Assembly: GCF_001039355.2 (NCBI RefSeq)
Contig: NW_019775511.1
Coordinates: 186,484 to 250,483, forward strand
Reading direction: 5' to 3'
From: Lingula anatina
Taxonomy: Eukaryota; Brachiopoda; Lingulata; Lingulida; Lingulidae
DNA length: 64,000 nt
The position numbers were made by a program, and so were the translations under genes. Below the pieces are notes generated by a model, which ran no database searches, was not told the origin of the DNA, and was given only the letters and a program-made list of their open reading frames with translations. Position 1 is the stretch's first letter. Each line of letters starts with the position of its first letter. Shown one piece after another: positions 1-11,440 of this stretch.

Positions 1-96
1 CCCGATTTACCAATGACGTAACACATAAATCTGAGAAGGTAAACATAAAAAAAGTCTTAATTTAAAAATAAATAGGTTCTCGCTTTCAACAGTTAC

Positions 97-266
97 CTGT
101 AGCCCGTCTTTTCCATTTTGGCCTGGAAAACCATCTCTTCCATCTTTCCCAGGTTTGCCATCTGCTCCAGGTTTGCCATCGGCCCCAGGTTTCCCATCTC
201 TGCCTGCTTTTCCATCTTTACCATCTCTGCCCGGGAGTCCCCTGCATGCCACTGGGCTAATGAGAG
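97..266 (-). CDS. Collagen-like (Gly-X-Y) exon, partial gene
   Basis: This is an internal exon of a secreted collagen-like protein. The translation shows about 15 uninterrupted Gly-X-Y triplets rich in GKDG, GRDG and GKPG, which is typical of a short triple helix. A good acceptor (tttcatttttgcag) ends at 267 on the minus strand. A donor (CTACAG, then gtaact) follows position 97, so the exon is about 170 nt, entering in phase 1 and leaving in phase 0. Before the repeats there is one Cys (SPVACRG), which could crosslink trimers. Short-chain collagen C4-like proteins normally have signal peptide, coiled coil, collagen, then a C-terminal C4 domain. The C4 exon for this collagen would lie beyond the left edge, so it probably belongs to a neighbouring paralogue of the exons at 903-1886. 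The collagen call is firm. Gene membership is inferred. Confidence 0.8.
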
Positions 267-902
267 CTGCAAAAATGAAATGACTATTTCTTGACAACAA
301 AAGAAGGATAAAGATGGGTCCTTAGACTGACTTCTGATCGTCTTGATCTCTATTTAAGTTTTAATATAAAAAGTTAGTTTGTGGTTCAAACATGGATAAG
401 GTTTGCAATGTGTGTATTTTCTTAAAATGCTTTTGAAAAAGAGCTGTAAAAAACAATATACAGGTACCCGATTCAAAGAATTCGGCGCCGGATAGGTATC
501 CAACGTAACTGTTTTGAGGCTGCAGTAATATGCCCCTTACTTCCCGGCGAACTACAATGAACGATTACTGATGGCATGCATGAAATGACACGTTACTCAC
601 TACTGTGTGCCCCTGTACCAGATGCAATATTGCCATTGTCATCTTTCAGTGATGACGACCTTTTCGATGTCAAGTCGTCGTCAGAAGTGGGACTTACGGA
701 ACGTTGGAGTCTGTCAAGGGATGCCTAGAGTTAAATTAAGAATGGCAATAAAAAGTTTTTTAAAACACGTACTCAGTACGCGCTATGGGATTTTGACTTC
801 AAAAATGATGATCTACAGGTATCCAAAACATTTTAATCTATCACAGCAACTTTCTAAAAGCATCACTATTCACGACATTAATTTTTTTTCGAAATAAGCA
901 CA

Positions 903-1288
903 TTATAAGGCATTATACAAGTTTGCATTTGGCACATTGGTGGATTTTTTATGTCTATAGAAATTTGAATGTTGGGCAACCAAGTAGCCATGGTATTCTC
1001 GTGTCCACTCAGCGGGACACGTTTTCCAGGCCGGAATCATAACGTGGCTGGGGCGACCTTGGGTGTAGCAAACAGCACAAACTGCATCATGGTGGTAGAA
1101 AACTTTTCCTCCAGTATTTGTCTTCAGGAATGGGTCATTGCTGTAGGATCCCGTCTGATATTCAACTCCATACAAGAACGCAGAACCCTGAATACCGTTT
1201 TTGTGTTTGCCCCACTGTGGTACTTCAGGCACGCATAGGTAGTTGCTACCGCCACCTGTAGATACATAATAGCTGCCAGCTGAGAAGC
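903..1288 (-). CDS. Short-chain collagen C4-like domain exon
   Basis: The exon encodes the conserved C-terminal domain of short-chain collagen C4-like proteins, which are secreted proteins known from sponges, molluscs and amphioxus. Diagnostic segments are GGGSNYLCVP near the start, PQWGKHKNGIQGSAFLYGVEY, VCAVCY, RPSHVMIPAWKTCP and WTREYHGYLV. The family cysteines are visible (LCVP, VCAVCY, KTCP). A strong acceptor (attttattacag) ends at 1289; an inner AG at 1256 is a weaker alternative. The exon enters in phase 1, while the signal/coiled-coil exon at 1671-1886 leaves in phase 0, so a middle exon is missing between them. The C-terminus is odd: family members usually continue to a further Cys segment after the histidine/lysine-rich stretch, but here the frame runs into NLYNAL and a stop. 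The exon either ends earlier at a weak donor or is truncated. Confidence 0.78.
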
Positions 1289-1670
1289 CTGTAATAAAAT
1301 ATAAAAGTTAAGCATTATTGTTATATGTGGTCTTGTTACATATTGCTATTTGATCCGCGGTTCTGACAGTCTGTTTTCTTTCAATAGGAAATCTAAAATC
1401 CAGTTTAAATAAACAATTGTAAAATAAAGCTGGTTAATAGCTTAAATATAATTTGAAAGCAGCATTTTATTTCAAGGAGAACTATGAGGTACAAGTTATC
1501 AGCTTGAGGNGTGCAGTTTTATTAATATAGTATTTTAGTTCTCCACATATTTGTCAATACTTTTTAATGACAAATTTAGAAAATTAATTTTCCTAACAAC
1601 ATTATCCATTTAAAAAAGAATGTTCTTCACTCAACGTTCTTCAAATTCACATTTCACTTTCTAATCGTAC

Positions 1671-1886
1671 CTTAAGTTCTTGGTTTTCTTTTTTTAGCAG
1701 ACTGGTTTCTTTCTTCAGCAGATTTGCTTCTTTTCGGAAAGCTCTCTCTAAACGTAAAAATCTTTCCCCCAGTTTGTTGAGTTCGCTGTTTACCATTGTG
1801 CTGGAACCAGCAGCCAAAGCCCATGGTACCACCATCCACACAATGGCGGCCATCAAAACTGTCTTGGACATTGCACAGAGAGACAT
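1671..1886 (-). CDS. Signal peptide plus coiled-coil first exon (C4-collagen-like gene)
   Basis: This looks like the first coding exon of a secreted protein. ATG is placed at 1886, with an alternative at 1871. Residues 1-26 form a signal peptide (hydrophobic MAAIVWMVVPWALAAG). A Leu/Lys/Glu-rich heptad region follows (KLGERFLRLERAF, then KKETSLLKKENQELK) and is predicted to be a parallel coiled coil. The exon ends AAG before gtacgattag at 1670 (phase 0). The next recognisable downstream exon on this strand is the C4 domain at 1288-903, and the domain order fits a short-chain collagen. However, the collagen exon expected between them is absent, and the phases (0 versus 1) do not join directly. 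A possible core promoter element (ccaataaagg) lies about 60 bp upstream of the ATG. It is a paralogous gene piece, or else part of a scrambled or mis-assembled gene. Confidence 0.6.
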
Positions 1887-2439
1887 GGCTGGCAGCAAAA
1901 TAATCTGTAGACTGGGGCCACCGCGAGCTTGCCTGTCCTTTATTGGCGTACGTGAATAACAAATGCCATGGTCGTGACTCCATGAAATGTGACGACTATG
2001 TAACTTAAATCCTATTATCTGAAATGGTTGGACTTGAATGGTGGCTTCTTCTGCCACTGCATGTGGGTTATTATTTATAGTCATCATTATTTGTGAGGTC
2101 AAATAAACGTTTTAAATCTTTAAGTTCTACTTAGTGAAGAAAGAAGAGGAGAGTGATGACACAATGCTGGGTACATGTTATAAATTTGAATAAATGGAAT
2201 AAAATATTGGATATCTCCACCGTTATTTTGATTTTTCTGTACCATTAATCATGTTAGATATGGTATCTGGAATAAAAAGCACTGTACATAAGAATTTACA
2301 CCTGTGAGGTGATCATTTATAAATAAAAACACATGGAATTGGAGGTGAGACAACCTTTCTATGGCTAGGGATGGAAGAATATTTTACATACAATTAATGT
2401 ATCGGACTGTCTAGCAAGCGAGATTTCCAGTAACATGTG

Positions 2440-2966
2440 CATCCCCGGTTATTTAATTTATATATTTCGTCCTTTATTTTGCATAGGCCTAGCTTAGCAC
2501 GACGTGGTCATTTTCTATCCTCCCCCCCCCCATTCTCTCTTTCACCTCCCTATCACCTTTGCAAAATCCTGAATTAATGAATTCTTCACCACCACCACCA
2601 CCCCCCCCCCCCCGAAAAAAAAACACTTTGCAATTATGCCTTACCACATTCTTCCCCATACTACATGTACCTATTTTGAATTCCAACTCTTCAAACGCTT
2701 ATAAAACCCACTGCGTCTATCCATTATGAGAATCGCTTTCATGTGACACACACGATACGCGAGTCATTTTTCTCCACGGAGTATCGGGTGCTAAAGAATT
2801 AGCTAATTGGGCGTTTTAGCTGATTAATTGGATTACGTATTGCAATCACTCAATTGGAAGTCCAGGCGCTGATCAGCACTTCCCTTGGGTGATGCGATAA
2901 CGGACAAAGACAAAGATGGTGGACGTATTGCAATTGCTGGGGTTTTGAAGCCCCACTTCTCTGTCG

Positions 2967-2997
<31 letters not shown>

Positions 2998-3655
2998 GAC
3001 CTGTGCGCATTTAATAATATTAAATATTATATTTATTTTGAGTTTAAAGTCTTCTTCAGCAGACTTTACAATTCAACGTGAAAAAATAATAAAAAGGCAA
3101 GTAAAAATTATTAAAACAGGAAAACTGATTAAAACAAACAATGTAGAAATTAAAATGTTACTCGATCACTCACTTGACCCTCTGATATCAAGGCCAACCA
3201 AAACAAAATACAAAACCACACATTTGTAGCAGATTAACAGCGCACTGTGTTAAGAGAGTACTGCTCCTTCGGCTCTCGGAACTTGTGCGCTCGCGAAAGG
3301 GAGTATGCCAGAGATCACGCATAAATAGGAACAGCTCCTCATCAAATGCGACAAAACTATTAAGGCCGACAGCATGACAGGAGGAAACTGAACTGATAGG
3401 ACGTGTGCAGGTTTATCGGCTATAGCGATTCAGTTTTATTGGCATTGTCCTTGAAAATCGTGGTTGCTGGATCTCTTCGGAGACTGGGACAAGCGTGACA
3501 CATTCGTCCTCGCTTTTAACAATCAGGGCGCCGATTGAGTGAGATACATCAAATGATTTTCAAAATTCATCACGGCAGAGAATAGTGAAAGAGGCATCTA
3601 TAAAAATAATTAAATAATTTGATTTCCAAAACGGACAAGACATTCAAAAGTATAT
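2440..3655. repeat. Direct duplication, copy 1 (about 1.2 kb)
   Basis: This matches 4640-5878 in the same orientation. From about 2690 to 3650 the copies are nearly identical (for example aaaacccactgcgtctatcc at 2704 and 4876); the first 250 bp are more diverged. Both copies hold an ATT microsatellite and the same 60-codon open frame, but that frame starts with TTG rather than ATG, so coding is unlikely. Copy 1 lacks a roughly 50 bp segment present in copy 2 at 5648-5700. Confidence 0.85.
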
Positions 3656-4639
3656 GANGTACATGGAAATGGGGGTGGGACAACCTTTTTGACCAATGCT
3701 GTATAAACAGTATTTGATATCTATTAACGCCCTGCTCATAATGTGGATCGAATCATATCAATTTCATCAGTTAGATAAACCATAGTGTTTAATGACATTA
3801 TATTTACCATATGCCAGAGAATATTATTGATCGATAGTATTCGGCAATGTTATTATTCCTATTTTCTAGGAATTGTGTACATTTATTATCAAGGACACAG
3901 GTTAATGGGCCTTAATGCACACAAATAGTGTAAGCAATTTCCCTGGATATTAAATATACATTATATAAAGGTCTGATTTCCATTGTGTGTCTTTATCGTG
4001 TGTCAGGTGAAATTTATATTTTGTGCAGAAATGGACTTCTTGTGATAAATACATCATTTACAATAACGTTTTCCTATTGAACGATTTCCAGGTATACCTG
4101 TCCACTAATGGCTTTGTCAATAAATTTAGCCTGAAATAAAAACTGACGGGATATCTGACAGTTATTTCTTCCGTGCATTCACCGTATTATGATATTCTAC
4201 AAAATTGTCAGTAATGATGGCTTTGTCACAAAACACATAACTAATGTCGGGTAATCCTTTGAAATTTGAGACACTCATCGAATCAACCAAAATGTGTTTC
4301 CTGAATCAGTTTATGATTTTTGTTTCATCTGATGGCAAATCATTGTCATTTTCCAGACAAAATGCACTGGCGAATGGATGTTTTTTGCCAAGGTAGGGGG
4401 CACAATAAAAATTAGCCTGACTGCAATTAGCAAATAAAAAAAACTAGAGTATCAGAGCGGCGATACCGCCACTATGGATTTACATGTATCTCCAAATTTG
4501 GGGAAATAAGGGCTAAAAAATTTGCAAAGTGCATTCCATGGCAAAAAGTTAGTCAAATGTGCGAATTCCCTTATATCTCTATAAGTCCATTTATGCACTT
4601 AATACATTTAACCTGTGCAAATGGATATTTTCCAAATAT

Positions 4640-5878
4640 TGTGCATTCCCGTGTTCTACAGATTATTTAATTTACATTATTCGTCCAATATTTTACATCA
4701 ACCTAGCTCAGCACGCCAGTGTCATTTTCAACTGCCCCCTCATACTCTACCCCCTTTGCAAAATCCTGGATCAATGAATTCTTCGCAAAAAAAATCCAGT
4801 TTTCAATTATGCCTTACCACATTCTTCCCCATACTACATGTACCTATTCTGAATTCCAAAGCTTCAAACGCTTATAAAACCCACTGCGTCTATCCATTAT
4901 GAGAATCGCTTTCATGTGACACACACGATACGCGAGTCATTTTTCTCCACGGAGTATCGGGTGCTAAAGAATTAGCTAATTGGGCGTTTTAGCTGATTAA
5001 TTGGATTACGTATTGCAATCACTCAATTGGAAGTCCAGGCGCTGATCAGCACTTCCCTTGGGTGATGCGATAACGGACAAAGACAAAGATGGTGGACGTA
5101 TTGCAATTGCTGGGGTTTTGAAGCCCCACTTCTCTGTCGTTATTATTATTATTATTATTATATAGACCTGTGCGCATTATTAAATATTAAATATTAAATA
5201 TTATATTTATTTTGAGTTTAAAGTCTTCTTCAGCAGACTTTACAATTCAACGTGAAAAAATAATAAAAAGGCAAGTAAAAATTATTAAAACAGGAAAACT
5301 GATTAAAACAAACAATGTAGAAATTAAAATGTTACTTGATCACTCACTTGACCCTCTGATATCAAGGCCAACCAAAACCAAATACAAAATCACACATTTG
5401 TAGCAGATTAACAGCGCACTGTGTTAAGAGAGTACTGCTCCTTCGGCTCTCGGAACTTGTGCGCTCGCGAAAGGGAGTATGCCAGAGATCACGCATAAAT
5501 AGGAACAGCTCCTCATCAAATGCGACAAAACTATTAAGGCCGACAGCATGACAGGAGGAAACTGAACTGATAGGACGTGTGCAGGTTTATCGGCTATAGC
5601 GATTCAGTTTTATTGGCATTGTCCTTGAAAATCGTGGTTGCTGGATCTTAGTAACATTAACAGCTGTGGTATCATCGTCATCATCAGAGGTTCTCTTCTC
5701 TTCGGAGACTGGGACAAGCGTGACACATTCGTCCTCGCTTTTAACAATCAGGGCGCCGATTGAGTGAGATACATCAAATGATTTTCAAAATTCATCACGG
5801 CAGAGAATAGTGAAAGAGGCATCTATAAAAATAATTAAACAATTTGATTTCCAAAACGGACAAGACATTCAAAAGTAT
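4640..5878. repeat. Direct duplication, copy 2 (about 1.2 kb)
   Basis: Second copy of the 2440-3655 unit, ending about 650 bp upstream of the TRP channel ORF. It has an extra segment (5648-5700, containing atcgtcatcatcagagg) inserted in, or lost from, the otherwise matching sequence. The 1 kb between the copies (3656-4639) is unrelated AT-rich sequence in which I see no gene. A short piece at 3660-3690 (acatggaaatgggggtggga) resembles 2331-2360, hinting at an older, larger tandem structure. Confidence 0.85.
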
Positions 5879-6533
5879 TAGGAGTATCGTGAGGAACACC
5901 GGATCACTGTTTATCCAAAGGATTTATAAGGTAACTGGGAAGCTATAAATCATAAATTAGAAATAGTTATCTTAATGAAAACCCGTGTGACATGCAGACG
6001 AGAGATTTATATTACCCATAAATTATTAAGTGCATTAAAGGTGATAGCTGAAACGCGGGTAATGTTCAGCAAGGCCAATAAAAAACTGGATTTAGTAGAA
6101 GCTGTGGGAAAGCGCAAGACTTATTCAATTTAAGGAAAAGAAAACTTTGGTTACAAATAAAATCGGAAGGTAACCCTATAAAACAAAACGGCTGGTTAAA
6201 GCATGGACCCTTTCCGAAAGAAGGTACTATACGCACTGAGACTCGCAGAGGCGTAATTCATTCAGTAAGTACTACCAAACTCTCCGAATATCCCAGTTTT
6301 CAAAATGGCACAAGCAGAGGAAAGTAACATTTTCTAATACACCATACGACCGACGTTGTCCTTGCCAAGGCGAATTCTGAACGGTGTCTAGCTTACCGCT
6401 AGGAAAGAGCTTTATCATTCTGCCCACGGCCATTACTTTGTCAAGTTAATCTTAAAAAGCCCAAGGAGCTTGAAGGTCATCTGGTGATTAGGCCTATCGA
6501 AGTTTAATCCGACACGGCCATCTGCAAAACAAG

Positions 6534-8603
6534 ATGTCCAATTGCTGTCCATTAGTCCCGTTTTCGAAGCGAGGCCAGGTCGGAGACCTTTACTCTTGTG
6601 AACTGGGTAAGAATGGCCACGCGAAGGAACAAATCGCCGAAGGCAATGGTAAGATTGACGTCATCAACCTTGACGATACACAATCTGAAAATGTTAACGT
6701 TATTGTTGAAACACGCCATGATACACATATACCCATGGACGTTGACAATTTTAAACTTTTTCTCGACAAATTTGATGAGAGCAGTCTATGTGACTACCAC
6801 CCTCTCGTTGACGAGCGGCCATTTTGCGACTGGTACGACATTTTGGTAAGTGACGACGTTGAACTTATGGAGGCCATATTACAGGCAGTTTCATACGACC
6901 AAAGGACCCGATTGGTGAAAGACAGCTTCAAATTTGACACCACATACACCAAAACTAAACAAGCAAAAGAAGAAAAGAAATGCCGATTGAAATCAAAAGT
7001 GGCCCCTCCCCAGTTTGGCCTCCCTTTGATGGTTACCGCGGCGTTCGGGTCCAGGCGTTGCTTTGAAGCGTTGCTTCAACAAGGAGCCGATCCAGCAGGG
7101 CCAGACAACGGCGGTTGTAACCTTGTTCACGCGCTCGCCTGGGCCGAGGTTCAGTGGCCCGAAAACAGGGAGATTTACAAGCAACTCTACGAGAAGCTCT
7201 GCGCGTGGTGCGGCAAGGAGACCATGATAGATCTCCTGCACCAGGAAAATGCGCTTTTTCTTCGTCCACTGGAGCTGGCGTCGGCGATTCCATCCTTAGT
7301 GATGTTCATGGCCATCCTCAAGACAGAAGGGGTTTACAGGTTCAGTCAGGTCACACGTGGCTTTCAAAATGTCACGTGGTACGACCTCACGGAATACCAC
7401 GTGACCGAGGCCAAGAATCCATCCGCTCGATACCTTCGATCCCCGATGAAAATGCTCACCTACCTCGAGTACGAAATCCTGAACGATCCGTACTTACACA
7501 CCTTCATGAATTCGCCTGAGATTTCTACCATCGTCAACACAGAAATATACAATCTCTCGACGATACTTTTTCTGTCGTGCTTCTGGAAGATTGTCTATGC
7601 GCCGTTGTTTTGGTTTGCAGTGACATCGATGGAATTTGAAAAAGCCTTCAACGAGACGGAGATAAAGGCAGTAACCGCTGGGAATGTCACAGAAGCAGAC
7701 ACGTGCCTGCTACAGGTGGCGAATGACAGTTTTGCACTTTTCCAGTGGCATGTTGGTGCCAGAGCGGCCGGGGTCATTTTCGTCATGAGTTCGATAAGCG
7801 TGCTTTACGATCTTTACACGGTTTTTAGTGGAATTTGGCGGGTAGGCATCCGACGATCTCACAACCAGGTGGAGGCTGTCATGTGTAAATTTACCAACAG
7901 GGGGCAGACCATCATCAGCATTCAGTTTTACAGCGTTGTGGGTTTTATTCAGAACGCTTGTTATATATTTGCATATTTACTCACTGCCCAAAGGAAATTT
8001 GACGGAGAGAGCGATACTGTAGTGAAAGCCCTCTTAGCCGTATCATGTATTTGTAACGCGTGGCATATTTTGTACCTGATCCAGATCGCCCCGAAACTGG
8101 GTCACCACGTTCTCGTGATCAAACGTCTCCTTGGCGACACCGCCAATTTTTTTATGCTTTACGTCATCTTCTCTTACGCATTCGTCGTCATATACTACGC
8201 GTTTTCTCGCGAGATGTGCAGCGAGAACTCCCGCAACGTCGGTTACAGCTTATATACTGTCTTCCGCATCATGTTGAACATGATTGACGTGGAGGAAGGG
8301 TTTGAACCACCCCAGGTTTACGTCATCATGCTGGTTCACGTGGCCTACGTCTTTCACGTGGCCGTCCTGCTGATCAACTTCCTTGTCGCGCTTTTTTCCG
8401 AAACTGTTACTGAGATTTACCAGCATAAGAAGATCATAATGACGCTACAGAGACTTTTTGTGGTTACAGATTTAATGGAGACATTTCAGTGGGCACTGAT
8501 GCGTCGGTTCAGACAAAGATGGCGGAGATTTTTAATAGAAAGAGAAGGAAGGCTATATTTCCCCGTTTATCATAAGCCTCAGATGAAGGTTAAGACAGGG
8601 TAG
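6534..8603 (+). CDS. TRP-family cation channel with ankyrin-type N-terminus, single exon
   Basis: This is a predicted non-selective cation channel of the TRP superfamily at a cell membrane, 689 residues, uninterrupted. Residues 1-330 are cytosolic, with an ankyrin-like segment at about 162-202 (GLPLMVTAAFGSRRCFEALL then QQGADP). Six hydrophobic spans follow: S1 about 339-363, S2 411-434, S3 461-483, S4 496-518, S5 536-558 and S6 594-620. A pore helix lies at 569-586 (YSLYTVFRIMLNMIDVEE). NET, NVT and NDS sequons at 373-399 fall in the S1-S2 loop, which is extracellular in this topology. S6 ends LLINFLVALFSETV, a TRP-like pattern (ILLNMLIALM in TRPV). The selectivity region lacks the TRPV GMGD motif. 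The length is close to TRPV channels, but subfamily is uncertain (divergent TRPV or TRPA-like). The first ATG was used; ACAAG precedes it. The absence of introns suggests a retrocopy or an intron-poor expansion. Confidence 0.85.
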   Translation: MSNCCPLVPFSKRGQVGDLYSCELGKNGHAKEQIAEGNGKIDVINLDDTQSENVNVIVETRHDTHIPMDVDNFKLFLDKFDESSLCDYHPLVDERPFCDWYDILVSDDVELMEAILQAVSYDQRTRLVKDSFKFDTTYTKTKQAKEEKKCRLKSKVAPPQFGLPLMVTAAFGSRRCFEALLQQGADPAGPDNGGCNLVHALAWAEVQWPENREIYKQLYEKLCAWCGKETMIDLLHQENALFLRPLELASAIPSLVMFMAILKTEGVYRFSQVTRGFQNVTWYDLTEYHVTEAKNPSARYLRSPMKMLTYLEYEILNDPYLHTFMNSPEISTIVNTEIYNLSTILFLSCFWKIVYAPLFWFAVTSMEFEKAFNETEIKAVTAGNVTEADTCLLQVANDSFALFQWHVGARAAGVIFVMSSISVLYDLYTVFSGIWRVGIRRSHNQVEAVMCKFTNRGQTIISIQFYSVVGFIQNACYIFAYLLTAQRKFDGESDTVVKALLAVSCICNAWHILYLIQIAPKLGHHVLVIKRLLGDTANFFMLYVIFSYAFVVIYYAFSREMCSENSRNVGYSLYTVFRIMLNMIDVEEGFEPPQVYVIMLVHVAYVFHVAVLLINFLVALFSETVTEIYQHKKIIMTLQRLFVVTDLMETFQWALMRRFRQRWRRFLIEREGRLYFPVYHKPQMKVKTG

Positions 8604-9384
8604 AAATAGAATCGCGTTTATAATGTGTGCGTAGGGTATGTTCAAAACACTGCCTCTCTCTCATACACGCGCGCGAGCATCCACACGGACACAAGTGTGC
8701 GCCCTTTTTTCAGTGTCTCACACGTGTTTTATGTTGTCGTTTACTAAGTCTTATACTAAATGTCTTAACTGAATAGAAACATTTAATATGTACCGCTTGT
8801 GGAATGTTAATGTAAATGGAAATTATATCAGTTATAGATGTAAGAAGATGAAAAAAACAAATATTTATTTGTACAACTTGAATTTTTCGACTGTCATATT
8901 TGAAGAAAATAAGTGCGAGATACAATGCGGTAGTTGTATACACACTCGTTTCCATTATACTGACTATCAATTCACAAGCATAAAAGTAAGATATTGGAAA
9001 TGTATTGTATCATCTACTGAAAAAAGGAATAAACCGAGAGAACGCTCTCCCTCTTCTTGTGTGAATATATTTTTTGGAAAAGAATCAGCAATATTCCTTT
9101 CATTAACAAGATGACGAGCGCTTTCAAAAACCGTTGAGAAAAACTTAATTTATGAGTTCATGAGTGAAGTTCACCGGTCCTTATCTCCATTACGAGAATG
9201 GAGCGAAAAAGGAATAAAAATAAAAAGCGAGTTTGTGTTTCGTAAATCTGTAAAAGGTTATGAACATGTGCTTTCCTCGGTAATGAAAGAAAAAAGTTTA
9301 AAAATTTCCAGGGAAATGACAAGCTTTTTAAAGGTTGTACTAGTATAGTGTGACATTAATGACATTCCTGGGTCCCAGTGGCGG

Positions 9385-9600
9385 ATTTTTTTTTTTTTTT
9401 TTTGGGGGGGGGGGTCAGGGGGTCCTTCCCCCCTCCCCCTTCGATTTCTGAAACAAAATCACACCAGTGAATTTTCACTAGCTGAATTATAGTTCTAAAC
9501 CGTAACAGATGACACCGTTCACCCTCTAAAACACCATTCGCATCCGCCTGTCATTCTTAAAAACCGGACCCCCTTCAAATAATCCTGTGTCCCTGTGTCC
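9385..9600. repeat. Dispersed T/G-run repeat, copy 1
   Basis: The sequence consists of ggatttt..., a G run, gggggtcc, cccccttcgatttctgaa, gttctaaaccgtaac, then ggacccccttcaaataatcc. The same block order recurs at 38610-38890. This is a dispersed repeat family in this genome, and its class is not recognisable from two copies. Confidence 0.7.
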
Positions 9601-10180
9601 TCTGTTCATACAATCCCAGGTGAGATGCATCAGTGAGTTTCCGACAAATTACAGAGACAAATCACCAGACATATCACCGGTAATTGCCGTCCCATCTCAC
9701 ATCAAGTGACACGCCGTGTGATTTTTTAATTAACTAGATGGAAAGTAAACCTTATTGTCAAGAACTCCTGGATATTTGATTCGAATAATGGCTGCTTCGG
9801 GAAAGTTTAGATTTGAATTTCATGGCTGTGGTGCTCATGAAGCTAGTGTGCCAAATGTTGGATTTTTAATAATGTAATTGTATAGGCTGTATAGAGTGAC
9901 GTGAGTGATGGAGCTAGGCGGAATTGAGGTACATGTACCTGTAGCATTCTTGGGGACACGACAATAGTAGTACATGTTCTATAGAGTAGTAAATATCACT
10001 GATAGTCAGAAACTCTACGTGGGACAAGAGTTCGTTCTTTGTATGCCTTTACTTGTGTAAACGTAGACACTGAACCGTGGACGTTTAAGACATCAGTCGT
10101 GAAAGATTAAAATTACGTCACTTACGTTTAAATCTGATCGGGACTAAACCCGACATATTGCCGAGCTCGAAATTCACGAA

Positions 10181-10409
10181 ATTCAAATATATTCCACTAC
10201 CTAAGAAGCCATAATCCAGGTCAAATATTAAGAAGTTCCTGACATTATGGCGTAGTACGACAACCTCTTTATCACACATTTGGGAATAGGTTAATTCAAA
10301 TTTATACCATTACCAAAGAAGCCATAATTCAGATCAAATATTTAGAAGTTCCTGACACTATGACGTGGTTCAACAACCTCTTTATCACACATTTGGGAAT
10401 AGGTTAATC
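10181..10409. repeat. Two-copy tandem duplication, about 112 bp unit
   Basis: The unit runs from attcaaat through gaagccataat, caggtcaaatatt, aagttcctgacattatg to cacatttgggaataggttaa. It is repeated once immediately, with about 10% divergence. Confidence 0.9.
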
Positions 10410-11407
10410 ACAGCGATTCACCTGCACTTTTTCTCTTTGCTCATATAAAATGTAAATTTGAAGCAAAACGTGTTCATTCAACTGACAGTCACGCGGTGGT
10501 TTTGATGCAAATTCTCATGTCGCCCACTCTCCACCAGGGGTCACCTCTGTATGGATGTTTTCAACGTACTCGTTCAGCCGGTGTAACAGGAATACAAGTC
10601 CGCTAGGAACCGTAGTCCGCTTCCCATTACTTTGTACAGGTGACATTCGTCCCATATATTAACCCCAATACTCCAACTACTAACCCCAGCCTGTACTAAT
10701 CACATTCAGGCACGTAGACAGGGGGTTCGGGGGGTTCGACAGAACCACCCTTTTTGCTGGGAAAAGGTCCACTCTGGGTAAAATTTGATCTATGTTCTTG
10801 AGGATTTTTTGGTAAAAGGTCCACTTTTTCAGAAAACGACCCCCCCCTCTGAAAGTGCTGGCTACGGGCCTGCACATGGGAGCCCAGACTTCCATTCCCA
10901 GGACTTCCTTTCTTGTCACACCGGTCAGAAGTTTTCAAGTTTACATTGACAAACATCTAATTTTTTTCTGTCAGAAGAGGATGGATCAGCAAAGATAATT
11001 TGGAAGACTGTCAGAAAATATATCCGGATCCGCCCCTGTATATTTTTAATTACCGATAATTTGGCAACCCAGGAGTTGGATGAAAAACATGGATTGACAG
11101 GAACACACATACATTTAAAAACATTGCTTGTTCGCAATATAGGTGTGGTTATTATAATGGATCTTTTCAATCCTAATTCGTTGTCATACTCCTCGGGAAA
11201 ATACAACCCAAGCTGCGGCATACATGTACACGTGTCACGCGGTTTGAAGATGACATAAAAGTATTCTAGCTCTCTTACAGCTTTATTTCTTGAAATACAG
11301 AAAACTCAGGTACACCTTGCGTTAGAGTTGCAGCGTCCCCGAAAATCTCTCGAAATGTGTATCAAAGTGTTCCTGCAATGTCCCTCTGATCACTGATCTT
11401 ATATATA

Positions 11408-11440
11408 CAGGGTTACCACTTAATATGGAATATTATTTTT
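11408..11440 (+). repeat. Left terminal inverted repeat of Tc1/mariner element
   Basis: About 30 bp beginning CAGGGTTACCACTTAATATG; matches the right end inverted with two or three mismatches. Confidence 0.9.

Larger units (their letters stand above)
8604..11407. other. Intergenic, AT-rich with small repeats
   Basis: No convincing gene is visible. A possible poly(A) signal for the TRP gene (AATAAA) is at 9028-9033. A poly-T/poly-G dispersed repeat lies at 9385-9600 and a tandem duplication at 10181-10409. A minus-strand open stretch of about 120 codons at 10925-11290 contains several Cys (CTCMPQLGLYF, CMCVPVNPC) but has no recognisable domain, so I do not call it a gene. Confidence 0.6.

Noticed and set aside
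593-710. Minus-strand Ser/Asp-rich frame after an acceptor-like cttgacag
   Set aside because: Only about 40 codons, low-complexity tail, no partner exon or recognisable domain.
3038-3229. 63-codon open frame present in both copies of the direct duplication (also 5212-5403)
   Set aside because: It starts with TTG, is Lys/Ile-rich low-complexity and its conservation only reflects the recent DNA duplication.
10925-11290. About 120 open codons on the minus strand with five Cys
   Set aside because: No start in good context, no domain, no splice partner; length is within what chance allows in 64 kb.
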